Assembly: GCA_902464965.1 (NCBI GenBank)
Contig: CABQLI010000018.1
Span: forward strand, 1-31,934
DNA length: 31,934 bases
DNA from: an uncultured Collinsella sp.
GTDB taxonomy: Bacteria > Actinomycetota > Coriobacteriia > Coriobacteriales > Coriobacteriaceae
Reading direction: 5' to 3'
Below, piece by piece: positions 15,670 to 23,075 of the stretch. Each line of letters opens with the position of its first letter. The first letter of the stretch is position 1. Below the pieces are notes generated by a model that saw nothing but the letters and a program-made list of their open reading frames with translations, was not told where the DNA came from and ran no database searches. A program made the position numbers and the translations under genes.

Positions 15670-17373
15670 TTAGCGAGCTGCGGACTCGAGCAGTGCCTTG
15701 ACCTCGGCGGCGGTGTTGCAGGCGAGCGCCTTCTCGGCGAGCTCGTCGCACTCGGCCTTGGTCCACTGGCTGATGGTCTTGCGGGCGCGCAGGATCGACG
15801 GAGCGCTCATCGAGAACTCCTCCAGGCCCCAGCTGATCAGCAGCGGTTCGAGCAGCGGATCGGCAGCGGCCTCGCCGCACATACCGACCATGATGCCGGC
15901 CTTCACGCCGCTCTCGATGATGTTCTTGAGCGAGCGGAGCACGGCGGGATAGTAAACCTGGTACAGGTTGGAGATGGTGTCGTTGCCACGGTCGGCGCAC
16001 ATGGTGTAGCCGATCAGGTCGTTGGTGCCGATGGAGAAGAAGTCGGCGACCTCGGCCAGACGGTCTGCGAGCAGCGAAGCGGCGGGCGTCTCGACCATGA
16101 TGCCGACCTCGATGTTCTCGTTGAACTTGCGACCCTCTTCGGTCAGCTCGGCCTTGCACTGCTCGACGAGCTCCTTGACAGCCAAGACCTCCTCGACGCA
16201 GGTGACGAGCGGGATCATGATCTTGACGTCACCGAAGGCGCTAGCGCGCAGCAGAGCGCGGAGCTGGACCTTGTACTGGTCGGGATTGGCCAGGCAGTAA
16301 CGCACAGCGCGGAAGCCCATGAAGGGGTTGTCTTCCTTGACCATATGCAGATACGGAATCTCCTTGTCGCCACCCACATCGAGCGTGCGGATGATGACCG
16401 GAGCACCCTTGAGCGCGCTGGCGACCTTACGGTAGGCGTTGAACTGCTCCTCCTCGGAAGGAAGCTCAGCGGAGTCCATGAACAGGAACTCGGAGCGGAA
16501 CAGACCGATAGCCTCGGCGTCGTGATCGAGCGCGTTGGGCACGTCATCGGGGTTACCGATGTTGCAGGCGATGATCTTCTTGATGCCATCGGCAGTCACG
16601 GACGGCTTGCCACGGAAGGCCTCGAGGGCTGCCTTCTCGGCAGCGAAGGCCTCGGCCTTGGCGGTGTAGGCAGCGAGCGTCTCCTCGTCGGGATCGGCCT
16701 CGACGATACCCTTGCCACCGTCGACGACAACGGTCATACCGTTGCGCAGCGCGGTGCAGCTGTTGGAAACCGAAAGGACAGCCGGGATCTCAAGGGCGCG
16801 CGCAATGATCGCGGAGTGCGACGTGCGGCCACCGGTCTCGGTGACGATACCGGCAACGTGGGCCTTATCGATCGTGGCGGTCATGGACGGCGTAAGGTCG
16901 TGCACGACAACGACGGTGTTCTCGGGCAGGACGGAGAGGTCGACGACCTCCTTGCCCAGCAGCTCGGCCAGAATACCGGTGCGGATGTCGGCGATGTCGG
17001 CCGCGCGCAGACGGAACATCTCGTCGTCCATGGACAGGAACATGTTCTCGAACATGGTCGAGGTGTCCATGAGCGCCTGCTCGGCGCAGGTACCACCGTC
17101 AATGGCGGCGTTGATGGCGTCAGTCATGCCCGGGTCCTGAGCCAGGACAATGTGTCCGCTCATGATCTCGGCCTCGGCCTCGCCCACCGTCTCCTTCATA
17201 TGGTCGGCCTGAGCCTGGGTCTTCTCGCAGAAGACCGAAAGAGCGGACTGATAGCGCTCCTTCTCTGCTGCCGAATCAGCAACCTCGTGCGGCTCAAACG
17301 TCAAGTCGGGATCGACGGCGACCATGACGGTGCCGATACCGATGCCCTCGGAAGCGTTGACTCCCTGATACAT
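15670..17373 (-). CDS. ptsI: PTS enzyme I (phosphoenolpyruvate-protein phosphotransferase)
   Basis: First phosphoryl carrier of the sugar PTS, taking phosphate from PEP and passing it to HPr in the cytoplasm. The 568-residue protein matches the family length. The phospho-His domain contains TGGRTSHSAIIAR with active His186, and the PEP-binding TIM barrel has GLFRSEFLFMD, DVGGDKEIPYL, NPFMGFRAVRYCL, IMVETPAA, FFSIGTNDL and GMCGEAAADP. The start is ATG at 17373, seven bases after GAGAGG; earlier in-frame codons would add unrelated residues. It follows ptsH by 133 bases that include an attenuator-like hairpin, and precedes fruK. Confidence 0.97.
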   Translation of the reverse strand: MYQGVNASEGIGIGTVMVAVDPDLTFEPHEVADSAAEKERYQSALSVFCEKTQAQADHMKETVGEAEAEIMSGHIVLAQDPGMTDAINAAIDGGTCAEQALMDTSTMFENMFLSMDDEMFRLRAADIADIRTGILAELLGKEVVDLSVLPENTVVVVHDLTPSMTATIDKAHVAGIVTETGGRTSHSAIIARALEIPAVLSVSNSCTALRNGMTVVVDGGKGIVEADPDEETLAAYTAKAEAFAAEKAALEAFRGKPSVTADGIKKIIACNIGNPDDVPNALDHDAEAIGLFRSEFLFMDSAELPSEEEQFNAYRKVASALKGAPVIIRTLDVGGDKEIPYLHMVKEDNPFMGFRAVRYCLANPDQYKVQLRALLRASAFGDVKIMIPLVTCVEEVLAVKELVEQCKAELTEEGRKFNENIEVGIMVETPAASLLADRLAEVADFFSIGTNDLIGYTMCADRGNDTISNLYQVYYPAVLRSLKNIIESGVKAGIMVGMCGEAAADPLLEPLLISWGLEEFSMSAPSILRARKTISQWTKAECDELAEKALACNTAAEVKALLESAAR

Positions 17374-17426
17374 TCCCATTCCTCTCTCCGTGTCATGTGA
17401 TAAAGCGTTTTGCCATATCCATGACA

Positions 17427-17461
17427 AAAGAGCGCAGCTACCTTACAACAGGTCACTGCGC
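17427..17461 (-). terminator. Attenuator-like terminator between ptsH and ptsI
   Basis: Reverse strand GCGCAG-TG-ACCT ... AGGT-AG-CTGCGC (17432-17461) followed by TCTTTTG. The stem has an internal TG/AG mismatch and the T-run is short, so partial read-through is likely, giving more HPr than EI mRNA. Confidence 0.6.
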
Positions 17462-17506
17462 CCCCAAATATGAACTTAGTTGTTCAACATGCGACCCGTT
17501 TGAGTT

Positions 17507-17770
17507 CTACTCGCCAAGACCGCTCTTGATGAGCTCGATGGCAGCAGCCAGAGCCTCGGCCTCGTCGGCGCCGTCGCACTTGACCTCGACCTCGGTACCG
17601 CAGGGGATACCAGCAGCCATGAGGGCCATCGGGGACTTGCCGTTGACCTCCTTCTCGGGGGTGACGACCGTCACGTCACAGGCGTACTTGCCCATGGTGG
17701 AGGCGAACAGACCAGCCGGACGCATGTGCAGACCCTGAGGATTAACGAGGGTAGCCTTCTCAGAAACCAT
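17507..17770 (-). CDS. ptsH: PTS phosphocarrier protein HPr
   Basis: Small cytoplasmic phosphocarrier between EI and the sugar-specific EIIA domains. At 87 residues it has the normal length. The active-site segment NPQGLHMRPAG places the phosphorylatable His exactly at residue 15. Ser46 lies in NGKSPMALMAAG, matching the regulatory serine of low-GC Gram-positive HPr; whether an HPr kinase exists in this organism cannot be seen here. ATG at 17770 has AAGGAGTC just upstream, and that sequence can pair with an upstream TGACTCC in the leader (separate entry). It sits between fruA and ptsI. Confidence 0.97.
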   Translation of the reverse strand: MVSEKATLVNPQGLHMRPAGLFASTMGKYACDVTVVTPEKEVNGKSPMALMAAGIPCGTEVEVKCDGADEAEALAAAIELIKSGLGE

Positions 17771-17773
17771 AAT

Positions 17774-17820
17774 TGACTCCTTTTTGTGTTTAACCCCTGT
17801 CATGCATGTGGCAGGAGTCA
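17774..17820 (-). promoter_or_regulatory. ptsH leader hairpin that can mask the ribosome-binding site
   Basis: In the reverse-strand mRNA, UGACUCC (17820-17814) is perfectly complementary to GGAGUCA (17780-17774), which contains the Shine-Dalgarno sequence of ptsH. Between them a second small hairpin CCUGnC...GnCAGG brings the two ends together. Pairing would close the start site; opening by heat, a protein or an RNA would allow translation. Confidence 0.5.
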
Positions 17821-17834
17821 GATTCACGACGTTG

Positions 17835-17840
17835 TTTATA
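17835..17840 (-). promoter_or_regulatory. Possible -10 element of ptsH
   Basis: Reverse strand TATAAA, with TAATAT overlapping just upstream, about 65 bases before the ATG. The -35 region is poor (A-rich). Transcription from here would start just before the hairpin at 17774-17820. Confidence 0.35.
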
Positions 17841-17880
17841 TTAACTCACATCAAACGGTTTTTCATTGTGTTTCAGACGA

Positions 17881-18100
17881 ATTATTGGACAGATGTGTTT
17901 GTCGTCCGCTTGCTCGCCGGGCGGAAAGCACATTAAGTGCTTTCCTTTGCGTGCGGAACTCGCGACAAACTTAATCGCCCCGCCCGGCGAGCAAGCTGCG
18001 GAAACTTGGTCGGTCCAAAGTAATATCGTGCGAACGAAATTCTGGCTGATTTGTTGTTCGCCTGGTTGATTTGGTTGATGGGGTCTATCTAGACCCTTTT
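17881..18100 (+). ncRNA. Candidate structured small RNA with its own terminator
   Basis: The 483-base gap between ptsH and fruA has no coding frame of note but is densely self-complementary. TTGGAC (17885-17890) pairs with GTCCAA (18013-18018). A perfect 17-bp stem joins 17908-17924 with 17980-17996. Inside it lies a perfect 8-bp hairpin GAAAGCAC-ATTAA-GTGCTTTC (17924-17944; base 17924 can join either helix). A further hairpin GCGAAC...GTTCGC spans 18030-18061. It ends with GGGTCT-ATCT-AGACCC-TTTT (18081-18100), a rightward terminator with no upstream rightward gene to serve. GTTTGTCG (17897-17904) and CGACAAAC (17963-17970) offer an alternative, crossing helix. The only promoter guess is weak (TTTTCA 17860-17865, 17 bases, TATTGG). 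The layout of closing stem, bubble and long apical stem recalls 6S RNA, but that is not established. Confidence 0.4.
18081..18100 (+). terminator. Rightward Rho-independent terminator in the ptsH-fruA gap
   Basis: GGGTCT-ATCT-AGACCC followed by TTTT. On the opposite strand the exit sequence is CCATCAACC, so the element is oriented rightward. Confidence 0.6.
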
Positions 18101-18102
18101 GT

Positions 18103-18171
18103 AAGTTGCGGTGAAATAGGGATTGAATTTGGGGTTGAATCGTTTAAACAGTTCCTATTTCACCGCAACTT
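18103..18171. repeat. 69-bp palindromic repeat, copy 2
   Basis: Left arm AAGTTGCGGTGAAATAGGGA (18103-18122) is identical to the left arm of copy 1. It is followed by 29 bases and right arm TTCCTATTTCACCGCAACTT (18152-18171). A further T-A pair extends the stem at 18102/18172. It lies 17 bases from the fruA terminator. Confidence 0.85.
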
Positions 18172-18182
18172 ATTTGGGGATG

Positions 18183-18215
18183 AAAAAGGCGGAGGCCCTG
18201 GTGAGGGTCTCCGCC
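18183..18215 (-). terminator. Rho-independent terminator of fruA
   Basis: Reverse strand GGCGGAGACCCT (18215-18204) pairs with AGGGCCTCCGCC (18199-18188) with one mismatch and a 4-base loop, followed by TTTTTC. It lies about 40 bases after the fruA stop. Confidence 0.9.
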
Positions 18216-18253
18216 TTTGTTACAAGGGGCGATATTATTCGCTAACTGCTGGA

Positions 18254-20257
18254 TTAGACCAGGCGGGCGTTGATCGTCTTGGCGATCTCGGCGGCGTCGG
18301 TGGAACCCTTGACGGTGGCACGGAAGTCCTCGTCCATGAGCGCCTCGGCGACCTTGGACAGGATCTTGAGGTGCGTGGTGCCGGCCTGGGCACCGGGGAT
18401 GAGCAGGGCAATAGCCACGTTGACGGGAGCGCCGTCCATGGTGTCCCAACCGGTCACGCCGGACTCGTCCTTGACGACGATGACGGCAGCCTCGGTAATA
18501 GCGTCGGACTTGGCATGCGGGATGGCGAAGCCCTCCATCATGCCCGTGGTGCCCTCGGCCTCGCGGGCCAGGAAGGCGTTCATCACGGCGTCGGCGTCGC
18601 TGGCGATACCTGCCTTGACGGCCTGGTTGGAAACGAAGCTCAGAGCCTCGTCACGAGAAGCGAAGTCCTCGGCGACAAAGACATTCTCGACCTTCACGAA
18701 GTCGGCAGCCTCGGCCTTGGGGGCCTCGACGGCAGCGGCCTTGGGGGTCTCAACGGGCTTGGCTGCAGGAGCGGCCTTCTGGTTCTTCTCGAAGTCGTAC
18801 TTCTTGAAGGCCACGAACAGGATGCCACCGACCACAGCGCCGATGAGGATCGCGAGGACCCACAGCGGACCGTTCTCGACAACGGGCAGGACCAGGAAGC
18901 CACCGTGAGGCGCCGGATCGTGAACGTTGAACATAATGGTCAGGATCGAAGCGATAGAGGAACCGAGCATCATGATGGGCATGACGGGCCAGATGTTCTT
19001 GGTCATGAACGGAATGGCGCCCTCGGTGATGTGGGTGCAACCAAGGATGAGGTTGACTACACCGGCGTCGTGATCCTCCTGGCTGAAGTACTTCTTGCCG
19101 ACAACGACGGCGAAGGTGGTGATCAGCGGCGGAACGATGCAGGCGGCGGAAACGGCAGCCATGAAGTTGGTGCCGAAGTTGTAGGTATCGGTGCCAACAC
19201 CGGCGGCCAGTGCCTCGGTGAGCATAGCGGTCCCGGTAACGTAAGCAGCCTTGTTGACCGGGCCGCCCATGTCAAAGGCGCACATGCAGCCGATGGCAAG
19301 ACCCAGGACAACGGCGCCAGAGGCGGACAGGCCCTTGAGGAAGTCCATCATGGCGGTGTTGATGGCAGCCATGGGGCCGGAAATGCCGAGCATGACCAGG
19401 CCGACGATAGCCGTCGAGAACAGCGGGTACAGGAAGATAGCCTTGAGGCCGTCCAGGTTCTTGGGCAGACCGGCAAAGACCTTCTCGAGCAGCAGGATGA
19501 CATAACCGGCGAGGAAGCCGCCGACGATGCCGCCCAGGAAGCCGAAGCCCACGCCGGCGCCACCGGCGTCGATCATGCCGGTCTCGGCGTTAACAGGCAG
19601 GCCCTGGATGGCGATCATACCGGCAACAAAGCCGGGGACGAGCGCCGGGCGCTTGCCGATGGACTCGGCGATGTAGGCGGAAAGCACCGGAACCATGAGG
19701 TTCATGGCGATGCCGCCGATTATCTTGAGCATCGCAGCAAAGCTGTTGTAGTCAGACGCCGTCGAATCGAAGGACGTAATGCCCCACAGGAACGAAACGG
19801 CGGTCAGAACACCACCAGCAACGACGAAGACCAGCATGTGGCTGACGCCGTTCATGAGGTGCTTGTAGATGATGTGGCCGATGGACTCCTTCTCCTCAAC
19901 CTCGTCCTCGACATCGGCAGCGGCTGCAACCGTGCTTTCGCCCTTAGCGGCGAGCGCGCGGTCAATCAACTTACCGGCGGCCTCAACGGACAGGGCCTTG
20001 GAAACACCAACGGAAACCATGGGCTTGCCGGCGAAACGCTCGGCCTGGACATCCTTATCGGCTGCGACGACGACGGCCTTGGCGCCAGCGATCTCACTCT
20101 TGGTGAGCTCGTTCTCGACACCGACCTGGCCATGAGTCTCGACCTTAATGGTCAGACCGCGCTCGGCAGCTGCCTTCTCCAGCGCCTCCTTCGCCATGAA
20201 GGTGTGCGCAATGCCGGTCGGGCAACCGGTGGCGGCGATGATGTCAAACTTAGCCAT
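18254..20257 (-). CDS. fruA: Fructose-specific PTS permease, EIIBCA
   Basis: Membrane transporter that imports and phosphorylates fructose to fructose-1-phosphate. The 667-residue protein is ordered B-C-A. The EIIB domain at the N-terminus has FDIIAATGCPTGIAHTFMAKEAL with phospho-Cys12. After an acidic linker, EIIC has about eight to ten membrane segments (GGVLTAVSFLWGI, GMIAIQGLPVNAETGMIDAG, AFDMGGPVNKAAYVTGTAM). An Ala/Pro/Glu-rich linker leads to a C-terminal EIIA domain with MMEGFAIPHAKSD, active His581. ATG at 20257 follows GAAGGAGGG. The leader holds two adjacent hairpins: a 16-bp palindrome AGCGCCCGCGGGCGCT at 20279-20294 and ACGCGC-ATCGAA-GCGCGT at 20302-20319. Closely related EII proteins can use mannose-type hexoses, but fruK-like neighbours favour fructose. 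Confidence 0.95.
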   Translation of the reverse strand: MAKFDIIAATGCPTGIAHTFMAKEALEKAAAERGLTIKVETHGQVGVENELTKSEIAGAKAVVVAADKDVQAERFAGKPMVSVGVSKALSVEAAGKLIDRALAAKGESTVAAAADVEDEVEEKESIGHIIYKHLMNGVSHMLVFVVAGGVLTAVSFLWGITSFDSTASDYNSFAAMLKIIGGIAMNLMVPVLSAYIAESIGKRPALVPGFVAGMIAIQGLPVNAETGMIDAGGAGVGFGFLGGIVGGFLAGYVILLLEKVFAGLPKNLDGLKAIFLYPLFSTAIVGLVMLGISGPMAAINTAMMDFLKGLSASGAVVLGLAIGCMCAFDMGGPVNKAAYVTGTAMLTEALAAGVGTDTYNFGTNFMAAVSAACIVPPLITTFAVVVGKKYFSQEDHDAGVVNLILGCTHITEGAIPFMTKNIWPVMPIMMLGSSIASILTIMFNVHDPAPHGGFLVLPVVENGPLWVLAILIGAVVGGILFVAFKKYDFEKNQKAAPAAKPVETPKAAAVEAPKAEAADFVKVENVFVAEDFASRDEALSFVSNQAVKAGIASDADAVMNAFLAREAEGTTGMMEGFAIPHAKSDAITEAAVIVVKDESGVTGWDTMDGAPVNVAIALLIPGAQAGTTHLKILSKVAEALMDEDFRATVKGSTDAAEIAKTINARLV

Positions 20258-20382
20258 GTGTCCCTCCTTCTTGAGTACAGCGCCCGCGGGCGCTCCCCTA
20301 CACGCGCTTCGATGCGCGTTTTTCCACAACTGAAAGATACCAACCTACCGTCCGCGTGAGAAGAGCTAAGGTGCAAATCTCC

Positions 20383-20422
20383 GGTGAAAGGTTCTTTCAT
20401 AACCGTAAACGGTAGGTGAAAG
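20383..20422. promoter_or_regulatory. Candidate operator region between fruA and the RpiR-family regulator gene
   Basis: Direct repeats GGTGAAAG occur at 20383-20390 and 20415-20422, 32 bp apart (about three helical turns). Between them lie two short dyads, GAAAG-GTT-CTTTC (20386-20398) and ACCGT-AA-ACGGT (20402-20413). The gap 20258-20529 separates divergent genes, so this could control both. Confidence 0.4.
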
Positions 20423-20475
20423 TTTACCATCAACACTTGAAACGGCAAGGTGTATCTTGTAATTGAAAATGCCCG

Positions 20476-20481
20476 TATACT
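20476..20481 (+). promoter_or_regulatory. Possible -10 element of the RpiR-family gene
   Basis: TATACT, 49 bases before the ATG at 20530. The upstream -35 region is weak. Confidence 0.3.
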
Positions 20482-20529
20482 ATGGCATTGCAAATCAAGC
20501 TAGATTTTCATGCCAACCAGGAGCCATCC

Positions 20530-21387
20530 ATGACCGATAGTAGCAAGAGCGCACTTTCCCTCATTAGCACCCATCAGGGATACAGCGAGTCCGAGCAGCG
20601 CATTGTCGACTATATATTGGAGCACCAGTCCGAGGCTCCACGCCTCACGGCGGCTCAGCTCTCACGCGCCGCTGCCACGTCCGAGGCGACCGTTTCGCGC
20701 TTCTGCCGCAAGCTTGGGTTTGGCAGCTTTCGCAGCTTTCAGTTTTCGTTGGCGAGGGATTTGGAAAGCCAGCGCAACGAGGGCCTGACCGACGAGGTCT
20801 CGCTCGACAATATGGAGCAGAGCCTCAAGAACATCCTGGCTGCCAAGGTGAGCGAGCTTAATGCGACTATCGACGGGATCGACCACGATACGCTGGCGGC
20901 TGTTGTGCATGCCCTTAAGCATGCAGGGGTTATTGAGTTTGCAGCTGTGGGCAATACGAACGCGGTCGCGCTCGATGCGACGTTTAAGTTTTCGCAGCTG
21001 GGCCTGCGCTGCATGGCGAGCACCATTAGCGAGACATCAATCGGCTTTGCGCTCACGTTACGCCCGCGTGACGTCATCGTGCTTATCTCAAACTCCGGCA
21101 AATCGCGCCGATTGAATCGCATGGCAAAAGCGGCTCGCAACTGCGGCGCAACCGTAGTCGTCATCAGCAGTGACAGCAAATCCCCACTCGCGCGCCTGGC
21201 AGACTACACTTTTAATACCGTCAACCACGAAGCGCTGCTGACGACAGGCGACTTTGCGTTCTCCAAGATCAGTGCCACGATGATCATCGAAGTCATCTAC
21301 AACTTCCTGCTGCCCGAGATTGAAGACGCGCGTGAGCATATCAGCTACTACGAGGAGCTCATCCAGCCGGATAAGGTCGTTGAGTAA
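20530..21387 (+). CDS. RpiR-family transcriptional regulator (HTH + SIS domain)
   Basis: A 285-residue sugar-phosphate-responsive regulator. Residues 1-80 are the HTH_6 domain: SESEQRIVDYILEH, LTAAQLSRAAATSEATVSRFCRKLGFGSFRSFQ. After a helical linker, the SIS domain (about 125-255) has IEFAAVGNTNAVALDATFKF, VIVLISNSGKSRRL and ATVVVISSDSKSPLARLADYT, the phosphosugar-binding fold. ATG at 20530 has AGGAG eight bases upstream; an in-frame earlier start lacks one. Divergent from fruA, so control of fruA and possibly the PTS cluster by a fructose or hexose phosphate is likely. Direct repeats in the shared gap are candidate binding sites. Confidence 0.92.
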   Translation: MTDSSKSALSLISTHQGYSESEQRIVDYILEHQSEAPRLTAAQLSRAAATSEATVSRFCRKLGFGSFRSFQFSLARDLESQRNEGLTDEVSLDNMEQSLKNILAAKVSELNATIDGIDHDTLAAVVHALKHAGVIEFAAVGNTNAVALDATFKFSQLGLRCMASTISETSIGFALTLRPRDVIVLISNSGKSRRLNRMAKAARNCGATVVVISSDSKSPLARLADYTFNTVNHEALLTTGDFAFSKISATMIIEVIYNFLLPEIEDAREHISYYEELIQPDKVVE

Positions 21388-21395
21388 AACGCGTA

Positions 21396-21428
21396 GTGGG
21401 ACAAAAATTTCAGTCTATTTTGTCCCAC
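21396..21428. terminator. Bidirectional terminator between convergent rpiR-type gene and recN
   Basis: GTGGGACAAAA (21396-21406) and TTTTGTCCCAC (21418-21428) form a perfect 11-bp stem with an 11-base loop. The A/T-rich inner half supplies a U-tract in both directions. Confidence 0.8.
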
Positions 21429-21446
21429 CAACCCCGCTGATACGAC

Positions 21447-23075
21447 CTAACCTCGAGCTTCTTCGAGCATCTGCTTTGCGTGCGCCAGGCTTGCCTCGGA
21501 CTGATCGCCGCTCAACATGCGGGCGATCTCGGCGGTACGCGCTTCGCCGGTTACCTCGTCCAAATGCGTCTGGGGAACATCGCCTGGTTCCTTGCTGACA
21601 ACATAATGCTTGTCGGCCATGACGGCGACCTGCGCCAAGTGGGTTACGACAATCACCTGATGCGTAGAGGCGAGATCTGCCAGCACGCCCGCGAGTGCAC
21701 GCGCCGTGGAGCCACCGACACCAGCATCGACCTCGTCAAACACCAGCGTATCGACACCGTCCGCGTTACCGAGGACAACCTTACTTGCCAGCATGACGCG
21801 GCTGAGCTCGCCGCCCGACGCAATGCGGCGCAGGGGACGTGGCGTCAAGCCGGCACCGCTGCGGTATAGCAGCTCGTAGCTCGAAGGACCAACGGGCGTC
21901 CACTCAGCACGGGGAAGATCGCGCGACTCCCAGACGAGCTCGGCACTACCCATCTCCAAGCGAGCCATCTGGCGGCCGACCTCGTGGCAGAAGCGCGGGG
22001 CCGCCGTATTGCGAGCACGCTTAAGTGCCTTGGCAGCGGCAAACAACTCGCGCTCGGCGCTCCCGAGTGCCTCACGCGCCTTTTTGATCTGCTCATCGCC
22101 ATCATCGACCAGGGACAGCAGTTCTTGCGAGCGATCGCGCATGGCAAAAACATCGTCCATAGTGGGACCCCACTGACGCAACAGACCCTTGAGGTCGGAA
22201 TACCGCTCACGCATGCGAGCGAGCTCGCGCGGGTCGAAGGCGACGCCATCGCGATAGGAACGAAGCTCGTTCGCGCAATCCTCAAGGGAGATACAGGCAT
22301 CCGAAAGCGCATCGGCAATGTCGCCGAGTTTGCGATCGACGGTAGCCATGCGGGAAAGTTCTGCCACGGCGCTGTTCACGGCGTCGAGCGCTCCCCCTTC
22401 GGAGGCAAGCGATGCATGGGCATCGTTAGCTGTGGCAACCAGTACCTCGGAATGTTCGGAGCGCGGCAGCAGTTCCTCGAGTTCCTCATACTCGCCCGGT
22501 TTGGGGTCGACCTCGCCGATGCGCTCGAGGGCAAAGCGCGCCTCCTCGACGCGGCTCCCCTGCGCACGCGAGGCCTCTTCAACACGTCGAACCTCCTTGG
22601 CGGCAGCGCGCGATGCCTTAAAGCAGGCGCGGTACGCATCAAGCGCCTCGAGCGCAGAGCGTCCCGCCCACGCATCGACCATCGCAACGTGATGCACCGG
22701 ATCGAGTAAGCGCTGGTGCTCGTGCTGGCCGCACAGATCCATCATCACGCCGACGCGCTCCGAAAGCTCGCGCACACTGGCGATGCGGCCGTCAATCTTC
22801 ACGCGGCTGCGGCCCTCGGCAGAAAGGCTGCGCTGCACGGTAAAACCCTCCGTGTCGTGCGGCCCGTCGAAGAGTCGTGCCTCGACGCTCGCGAGCGCCT
22901 CGCCCTCGCGCACCGTCGACGAATCCGCGCGCTCGCCCAAAATAAGTTTGAGGGCCGAGAGCAGCGCGGTCTTGCCGGCACCGGTCTCGCCGGTCAGGAC
23001 AGTCAGGCCGGCACTCGGCACCAACGTCGCCTCGCGAATGAGTGCAATGTTAGAAACCTGCAGCTCATCGATCAT
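21447..23075 (-). CDS. recN: DNA repair protein RecN (SMC-like ATPase)
   Basis: SMC-type ATPase acting in recombinational repair of double-strand breaks. The 542-residue length fits the family. Walker A is GETGAGKT (29-36) in LTVLTGETGAGKTALLSAL; the middle (about 150-380) is helical and Glu/Arg/Ala-rich, consistent with coiled coil. The C-terminal head has ASGGELSRVMLASKVVL (signature) and LVFDEVDAGVGGSTARA (Walker B), then VTHLAQVA. ATG at 23075 overlaps the nadK end by 11 bases, so the two are coupled; a slightly longer in-frame start is less likely. Last gene of the leftward block, ending at the bidirectional terminator. Confidence 0.95.
   Translation of the reverse strand: MIDELQVSNIALIREATLVPSAGLTVLTGETGAGKTALLSALKLILGERADSSTVREGEALASVEARLFDGPHDTEGFTVQRSLSAEGRSRVKIDGRIASVRELSERVGVMMDLCGQHEHQRLLDPVHHVAMVDAWAGRSALEALDAYRACFKASRAAAKEVRRVEEASRAQGSRVEEARFALERIGEVDPKPGEYEELEELLPRSEHSEVLVATANDAHASLASEGGALDAVNSAVAELSRMATVDRKLGDIADALSDACISLEDCANELRSYRDGVAFDPRELARMRERYSDLKGLLRQWGPTMDDVFAMRDRSQELLSLVDDGDEQIKKAREALGSAERELFAAAKALKRARNTAAPRFCHEVGRQMARLEMGSAELVWESRDLPRAEWTPVGPSSYELLYRSGAGLTPRPLRRIASGGELSRVMLASKVVLGNADGVDTLVFDEVDAGVGGSTARALAGVLADLASTHQVIVVTHLAQVAVMADKHYVVSKEPGDVPQTHLDEVTGEARTAEIARMLSGDQSEASLAHAKQMLEEARG

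Noticed and set aside
15616..17400. Very long rightward open frame opposite ptsI (about 594 codons)
   Set aside because: It is the antisense of a certain ptsI gene in a GC-rich genome; its Asp/Gly/His/Val-rich translation resembles no protein family and there is no ribosome site.
17881..18100. Identity as SRP RNA, tmRNA or RNase P RNA
   Set aside because: None of their diagnostic motifs is present: no SRP apical loop, no encoded tag peptide, no RNase P core; only a general 6S-like shape remains.
18071..20359. 762-codon rightward open frame opposite fruA
   Set aside because: Low-complexity Gly/Asp/His/Glu-rich translation that mirrors fruA codons; it runs through the fruA terminator and repeat; no family likeness.
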